Source: Pseudarthrobacter siccitolerans (GTDB lineage Bacteria; Actinomycetota; Actinomycetes; Actinomycetales; Micrococcaceae). From it: a stretch of DNA of 64,000 nt. Where the stretch lies: assembly GCF_001046895.1 (NCBI RefSeq), contig NZ_CAQI01000042.1, positions 124,001 through 188,000 on the forward strand, given 5' to 3'. Shown piece by piece: positions 62,804 to 64,000 of the stretch (the stretch's first letter is position 1; the number at the start of each line of letters is the position of its first letter). Position numbers and translations under genes: made by a program. The notes under the pieces were generated by a model. It did no database searches and was not told the origin of the DNA. It worked only from the letters and a program-made list of their open reading frames with translations.

Positions 62804-64000
62804 CGGAGGCTAAGGGACCGGGCAACTTAAGGCTGCAGCTGACAAACTTCGTCGGCCGGCGGAAAGACATAGCCAATGTGCGCGACGCCATGGCGGAGTC
62901 CCGGCTTGTCACCCTCATCGGCCCTGGAGGAGTTGGGAAAACGCGGCTCGCCCTTCACGTCGGGATGATGGTCAGAGCGTCATTCGAAGATGGCGTCTGG
63001 CTGGTGGACCTTGCGCCGTTGACCGATCCCGCATTAGTCCCTGAAGCTTTGATGTCAGCACTCGAGATTCGTACTACGTCGACCCAAAGCGTTGCTGATC
63101 AATTGAGTGCGCACCTTTCGCAGCGGCATTTGCTGGTGATACTCGATAACTGCGAACATGTGCTGCCTGGCTGTCGGCTACTGGTTGAGAAACTGCTCGA
63201 AAACAGTCCCAGGCTGAGCATTCTGGCCACAAGCAGGGAACGGCTGGGGGTCAAAGGCGAAAGGATATTGCCCGTCCTACCCTTTGAGCTTCCGCAAGCC
63301 AACGAAGTGCTGGATGAAACAGCTGTCCGGCGGATCGACTCGCTGGCATTCCTCCATGATCGGGCCAGGGCCAGCTCCCCGGACTTCCGGATCACCAATG
63401 AAAACATTGCCGCAGCGGCCGAACTCTGTATCCAACTCGACGGGATCCCCCTGGCTCTTGAACTTGCTGCGTCGCGCCTTAGATCACTCAGTGTCAGGCA
63501 GCTCCTGGAGCGACTCAAGAGCCGCTTCGCGATTCTGACCTCCGGGAGTCCAACGGCCCCGCCCCGTCAACAGACCCTGCGTGCACTCATCGACTGGAGT
63601 TATGAACGGTGCTCTTCGGAAGAAAAGGTTCTTTGGCGGCGGATGTCGGTGTTCGCCGGAAGCGCCGATCTCGACGCCATAGAACGCACCTGCTCCGACG
63701 AGATCCTCTCCCAGAGCTCCATTCTCGAGGTGGTCGACTCTCTTGTTTCCAAGTCGATCCTCATTGCCATCGTGACCCCGAAAAGCGTCAGGTATCAGGT
63801 TCTGGAGACCATCCGCCAGTATGGTCTTGAGCGCGCGCAAGACGCCGGCGAGGAGGCAGCTCTGCGCCGAAGGCACCTCCAGTACTACCTGGAACTTTCC
63901 CAATCCAGCGCTGAGGAATTTTGGTCGCAGGAACAGAACATATGGATTAGCCGACTACGTGTGGAGCACGAGAACATACGGGCGGCTCTCACGTATTGCA
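62800..64000 (+). CDS. AfsR/LuxR-type NTPase regulator, partial (5' end)
   Basis: At least 400 residues are coded before the window ends. The protein has an NB-ARC/STAND-type NTPase: P-loop IGPGGVGKTRLALH near residue 40, Walker B LLVILDNCEHV near 110, sensor ILATSRERLGV near 140, and GIPLALELAASRL near 215. A winged-helix region (RRMSVFAGSADLDAIE) and the start of TPR-like repeats follow. Relatives carry a LuxR or BTAD DNA-binding domain and act as signal-driven transcription factors. The ATG overlaps the GH15 stop (ATGA), so it may regulate or sense with that enzyme. Confidence 0.85.
   Translation, partial: MTEAKGPGNLRLQLTNFVGRRKDIANVRDAMAESRLVTLIGPGGVGKTRLALHVGMMVRASFEDGVWLVDLAPLTDPALVPEALMSALEIRTTSTQSVADQLSAHLSQRHLLVILDNCEHVLPGCRLLVEKLLENSPRLSILATSRERLGVKGERILPVLPFELPQANEVLDETAVRRIDSLAFLHDRARASSPDFRITNENIAAAAELCIQLDGIPLALELAASRLRSLSVRQLLERLKSRFAILTSGSPTAPPRQQTLRALIDWSYERCSSEEKVLWRRMSVFAGSADLDAIERTCSDEILSQSSILEVVDSLVSKSILIAIVTPKSVRYQVLETIRQYGLERAQDAGEEAALRRRHLQYYLELSQSSAEEFWSQEQNIWISRLRVEHENIRAALTYC

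Overview
This 64 kb window is high-GC DNA from an actinobacterium. It most resembles an Arthrobacter/Pseudarthrobacter-type soil organism. The evidence is the mycothiol-type arsenate reductases, a BldC-like regulator fragment, a DevS/DevR pair, DUF6153 and DUF305 proteins, a c-di-AMP riboswitch ahead of an NlpC/P60 cell-wall hydrolase, and widespread GTG starts with ATGA-overlapped operons. The genus is an inference from protein character, not from a marker gene. No rRNA, tRNA, CRISPR array or intact insertion sequence was seen.

Layout. 0-8 kb: an arsenic island (arsN1-like acetyltransferase, arsR, aquaglyceroporin, an ArsR-ArsC fusion, arsC, thioredoxin reductase, a 20-residue triple-CC peptide, an ArsO-like flavoprotein, two more arsC). 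No ArsB or Acr3 pump is present, so the aquaglyceroporin is the only visible exit. 8-14.4 kb: a stress/dormancy block of universal stress proteins, FMN split-barrel proteins and small membrane proteins. 14.4-38.6 kb: a copper/envelope block (Csp-type copper store, DUF305 and DUF6153 proteins, CopZ-like chaperone behind a perfect CsoR-type operator, DUF2933 protein, ABC exporter, P1B ATPase with a CPD motif, multicopper oxidase). A carbon branch is set in it: PaaK-like ligase, phosphoketolase and a HAD-GH65 phosphorylase fusion. 38.6-43.6 kb: an alcohol dehydrogenase, an FMN split-barrel pseudogene, and convergent devS/devR. 43.6-47.1 kb: small uncharacterised genes and a decayed comEC fragment.

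47.3-60.5 kb is the most distinctive region. An 11-gene minus-strand operon encodes a LigM/DesA-type tetrahydrofolate-dependent aromatic O-demethylase, PurU, FolD, an aromatic-acid permease, a DUF2218 protein, a GalB-type hydratase, a GalC/LigK-type aldolase, LigA, LigB, a methyl-esterase-like alpha/beta hydrolase and a muconolactone-isomerase-like protein. I read this as a syringate/3-O-methylgallate/gallate 4,5-cleavage route with recycling of the methyl carbon. Upstream, a second operon (MpaB/DUF2236 oxygenase, aldehyde dehydrogenase) is driven by a duplicated, diverged copy of the O-demethylase promoter and start codon. Both copies keep the inverted repeat ATAGA-N5-TCTAT. A LysR gene lies beside the second copy. 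60.9-64 kb carries a GH15 glucoamylase/trehalase-type enzyme and the start of an AfsR/LuxR-type NTPase regulator.

Several stress, copper and alcohol dehydrogenase genes have DosR-box-like sequences 60-150 bp upstream. They may form a DevR regulon, although chance matches to this motif are expected. The window also holds broken genes: an FMN split-barrel gene with TGA at its conserved Trp, two comEC scraps, a Csp scrap, a BldC gene cut by the multicopper oxidase, and two genes with apparent frameshifts.
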